A DNA stretch of 64,000 nucleotides. Origin: Gelatoporia subvermispora B. Lineage: Eukaryota > Basidiomycota > Agaricomycetes > Polyporales > Gelatoporiaceae. Location: positions 1,307,581-1,371,580 of the forward strand of contig KB445792.1 in NCBI GenBank assembly GCA_000320605.2. Reading direction: 5' to 3'. The translations under genes and the position numbers were made by a program. This document shows positions 61,428 through 64,000 of this stretch, piece by piece (position 1 is the stretch's first letter; each line of letters opens with the position of its first letter). The notes below the pieces were generated by a model. The model searched no databases. It saw nothing but the letters and a program-made list of their open reading frames with translations, and was not told the DNA's origin.

Positions 61428-61864
61428 TTAGAAGTACTCCTGCTGGATGACGGTCTCCTCAAACTGGGAGTGGGCGTCACGCTTGGCCTTCTCCTTGTCG
61501 ACCCAGTCAAGGCCCTTAGTCTCAACGAAGCGGTCGACGAAGGCACCAGCAACACCAGCCATGATCTCCTTGGCCTCAGCGTGCGATGCGGGCTTGCCGT
61601 TCGCCTCGCAGTGCTTCTCGTAGGCCTTGGCAGCCTGATGAAGAGGTTGAATAGCGCGTTTGAGCTATATGTCTACTGAAAGCTTACCTCGTAGGAAGCG
61701 GCAGCGGCGATCAGCTCGTGGGAGAGCTCAGCCTTGTGGGGGGCGTTGACCACCTGTTATACGGTGGCGATATTCAATATGGGTGAAGGTAGCAGAAGCG
61801 ATAAGGCGAGACTAACCTGGTCGTAGGCCTGAGCCTGGTAAGAGTCGTCAGAGAACCAACCCAT
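61428..61864 (-). CDS. CipC-like small protein (DUF3759 type)
   Basis: CipC was found in Aspergillus as a protein induced by the antibiotic concanamycin, and relatives are abundant in fungal proteomes (family knowledge). The biochemical role is unknown. ATG 61864 starts MGWFSDDSYQAQAYDQV, then NAPHKAELSHELIAAAASYE, AAKAYEKHCEANGKPASHAE, AKEIMAGVAGAFVDRFVETK and GLDWVDKEKAKRDAHSQFEE, ending TVIQQEYF at TAA 61428. About 106 residues, normal for the family. Two introns (about 61638-61687 and 61755-61817). Codon use is extremely biased (TTC, GAG, AAG, ATC, GTC), similar to RPL35, pointing to high expression. A TATA box lies about 80 bp upstream. Confidence 0.85.
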
Positions 61865-63497
61865 GATGAATGTGTGATGAAGAGTGTTGTTGTGAGGAGT
61901 GAGTGAGTCGAAACTGAGGAGAGGGGGAGGATGAGTGCGGTCTTTATAGGGTTCAGGTCGCGATGCGGCTTATGTCACACGCTATTGATAGTTCCGGATA
62001 TGTGCTTAGTGGCATGCTGGTCGGAAGTTCACCCTCGTTTCGATCACATCGAGGCACTGGAAATAGCAATCAATTCCACTGATGAATGTGGATACGGATC
62101 CATCCGACACAAAGACACGTCCGCAGTGGGCCCCGCCTTCCAATAACACCAATTACCTTCCCGGTCTCCTTCCTATCCGCGAAATCTCATTTCACCGTGT
62201 TGCGCAAGGCAATGAAGGACATGACCCGAAATCGCTGTGCAGCATCGCCGAACGCGCCGAATCCCGCGAACCAGTGCAGCAGCGGTGGTGCCTGTAATGC
62301 GATATCACGTGTGGCGTTGAGATATCTGCTAATTGTCACCCGATTCGCCGCACTCGCGCAGCACAATTGTTATTGCGAATGCGGACCAAGCTCAGCCCGC
62401 AAACGGCCAGCAACCCAAAAGCACCGCAGAGCACCGCAAGCATCGCCCACCGCAGGCGGGGACAAGACAACATCAGAAGCCACTATGACGTTGCGAGGTT
62501 CTGAACGCGTTGCCCGGCGCTGGCAGGTCGTTCACATCGATGGGCGAGCCGGGCTCCTCTCCCCGTGCAGCGTTGGCCCCCCACGACCCCTCCACGTATG
62601 ACGGAAACCGTATTGGCTGAGAAATCCGATCATCCGCAGTCACAGACCACTGCGATGGTTCTGAATGGTGGGTACTGCGATGAGCGGTACACCCTGCAGC
62701 AACTGCGCGCACATGATAGTGGCTTCACTGGCGTTCGTCTGCACAGGACGAGGTATCCAAGGCCATCGTGTACTTGGCGAAGTCGCAGCCTCTCACTCTA
62801 GACCTCTCTCGAACGGTGGCATGTCATAGATGGTACATGTGCGGGTATACCTCTATATGTACGCACCTGGTCCCCGACAGAGAGGCCTGGAAGCAACGTG
62901 GAGGGCTGTGGAGGGGCGGATACTTATCTATCCATCCGATGGCATGGCGATCACCGTCGCGTGGAGAGACCGGCGATCTGAGAGCCTGGGGCGAGCAGTC
63001 TGCCCAACGGAGGCTAAACCTGGCTGGATTCACGTGTAGTGTCAGACAATCAGCGCATCAGCTATCGAACGTGCACGGAATAGTAGGGGAATATTGGGGA
63101 CGACAAGGGATATCATCATGGAAGCGATACTAACTGCAAAAGTGTGCATGGCCTCGGTCAGGATTGAGCTGAAGTCGGAAACGAGAGTCGTAGACGCTGA
63201 GGGAGCAGCGAATGGGGAAATGATAGGCCGACGCCGACGTCAGTGCACGCTTCCCCATGCGCGGCAATACGCACCCCTTCAGTCCGTTCATCCTCTACTT
63301 AGAGTCTGCACGCTGCATCCTGGCTACTTACTCCCTTCTCCTCTTAACAACCGCACATCAGTACTCTCGTCGAGCGGACAAGCACTGTCCTTACCTTCTT
63401 TGAAACCTGCCGCCACCAGAAGCAGTGGCACAGAGTCAGACTCTCGGTGGCGTGAGCCATTCAACCTGATTTCTCCGATAGCTAGGACGTCTTGGAC
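61865..63497. other. Gene-poor divergent region, 1.63 kb
   Basis: Contains the CipC-like promoter and, at the right, the leader of the gene at 63498. GCACCGCA is repeated in tandem near 62421-62438. Several open frames of 70-170 codons lack ATG starts, splice structure or any fold I recognise. No tRNA or other RNA is evident. Confidence 0.5.
61943..61948 (-). promoter_or_regulatory. TATA box of the CipC-like gene
   Basis: CTATAAAG on the minus strand, about 80 bp before ATG 61864. The leader between them is a C/A/T-rich, G-poor sequence on the coding strand (CTCACTCACTCC...ACAACAACACTC), as usual for strongly expressed fungal genes. Confidence 0.6.
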
Positions 63498-64000
63498 ATG
63501 GCTCCTGGAAGGACACGTTCAGGAGGTCAGAGGCCTGCCAGTCCGACGGGGCTCGGCGGCGACTATGTTAACGAGGCGTGAGTTCCGTCAGTCACCGATC
63601 GTCGCTCGGTAACCCGTGTTGACCACGGCGACGGTACAGGCATATCCAGGCCTTCGCAGATGTCTTGCAGTCTGAAGAGCATGTCGGAGTAGTCGAAGGC
63701 AATGATGTACCTAGCCCTACTACGCCTAACGGCACATCCACACCCTTTGGCACTCGAATACGTAAAGTGTCTGCCATGTCCGACTTTGCTCCGATCAACC
63801 TCAGGGTGAAGAGGCAAGTTTCGCCACCCGGCGCTGTGCACACAGGACCACTGAGTACCAGGCAACGCAGGCGCAAACGGACGAGTGCACCACACCAGAA
63901 GAGACAGGAGTGGCTATACATCATAGTGCGATGGCCACTGCTGGTGCGTTACGGCAATGCTACCATGATATTCGGTCAGATTGATGGTGTGGCTATCTAG
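63498..64000 (+). CDS. 5' part of a basic membrane protein, cut by the right edge
   Basis: ATG 63498 starts MAPGRTRSGGQRPASPTGLG. An intron (GTGAGT about 63579 to GTACAG about 63639) joins in phase to HIQAFADVLQSEEHVGVVEG. The exon then reads TPFGTRIRKVSAMSDFAPIN and LRVKR, and a second intron that appears to begin with GC (AG|GCAAGT) resumes at RRRKRTSAPHQKRQEWLYII and VRWPLL, the start of a membrane helix after a basic cluster. A last intron from GTGCGT appears to end exactly at TAG 63998-64000. The basic cluster followed by EWLYIIVRWPLL suggests an ER membrane protein. I cannot name the family, and most of it lies outside the window. Confidence 0.55.

Noticed and set aside
62086..62601. 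171-codon plus-strand frame in the right gene-poor block
   Set aside because: No ATG at its start, no splice sites, no domain and no coding bias.

Overview
The window is nuclear DNA of a filamentous basidiomycete, most likely an Agaricomycete and possibly a wood-decay polypore. The evidence is dense eukaryotic genes split by many short introns (about 50-65 bp, GT...AG, with CTNAC-type branch sites), pyrimidine-rich leaders, Pro/Ser-rich disordered tails, and family content (GPI-anchored chitin deacetylase, STB6-like protein, CipC-like protein, NDR and Ste20-type kinases). The taxon below Basidiomycota is inference. I find no bacterial, plasmid or viral operon layout, no CRISPR array, no convincing tRNA or rRNA gene, and no intact transposon.

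Layout from left to right: the 3' end of a gene cut by the window edge (3-140, +); a four-helix MARVEL-type membrane protein (-); acetoacetyl-CoA synthetase (-); a 1.6 kb gene-poor stretch; a small orphan gene (+); vacuolar endopolyphosphatase (+); an RFX-type transcription factor (+); BFR1 (-); the H/ACA snoRNP protein NHP2 (-); a JMJD7-like JmjC hydroxylase (-), divergent from the ELG1/ATAD5 clamp unloader (+); a bHLH factor (+); TFIIF alpha (+); chitin deacetylase (+); a germinal-centre/Ste20-type kinase (-); ribosomal protein L35/uL29 (-); a small gag-like orphan (+); a one-helix coiled-coil protein (-); a Trp-Gly-rich protein (-), divergent from an STB6-like protein (+); CCDC47 of the ER PAT complex (-); a small conserved unknown gene (+); a PX-domain LEC1/YPR097W-like protein (+); an NDR kinase (-); a PPxY-bearing Pro-rich protein (-); a mitochondrial PDK/BCKDK-type kinase (-); Mediator subunit MED20 (-), divergent from ORC4 (+); a CipC-like small protein (-); a second 1.6 kb gene-poor stretch; and the 5' end of a membrane protein running off the right edge (+).

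Most genes are single-copy housekeeping genes. Themes that recur are RNA polymerase II transcription (TFIIF alpha, MED20, RFX, bHLH, STB6-like), DNA replication (ELG1, ORC4), ribosome production (NHP2, L35), lipid and membrane biology (AACS, PX protein, CCDC47) and polarity/cell-wall signalling (Ste20-type and NDR kinases, chitin deacetylase). The two replication genes both sit on very short divergent promoters that carry ACGCGT and E2F-like sites. The least explained items are the Trp-Gly protein, the gag-like orphan and the small orphan genes. Gene boundaries were set by hand from reading frames and splice signals. Exon junctions are quoted only where phase and splice consensus agreed.
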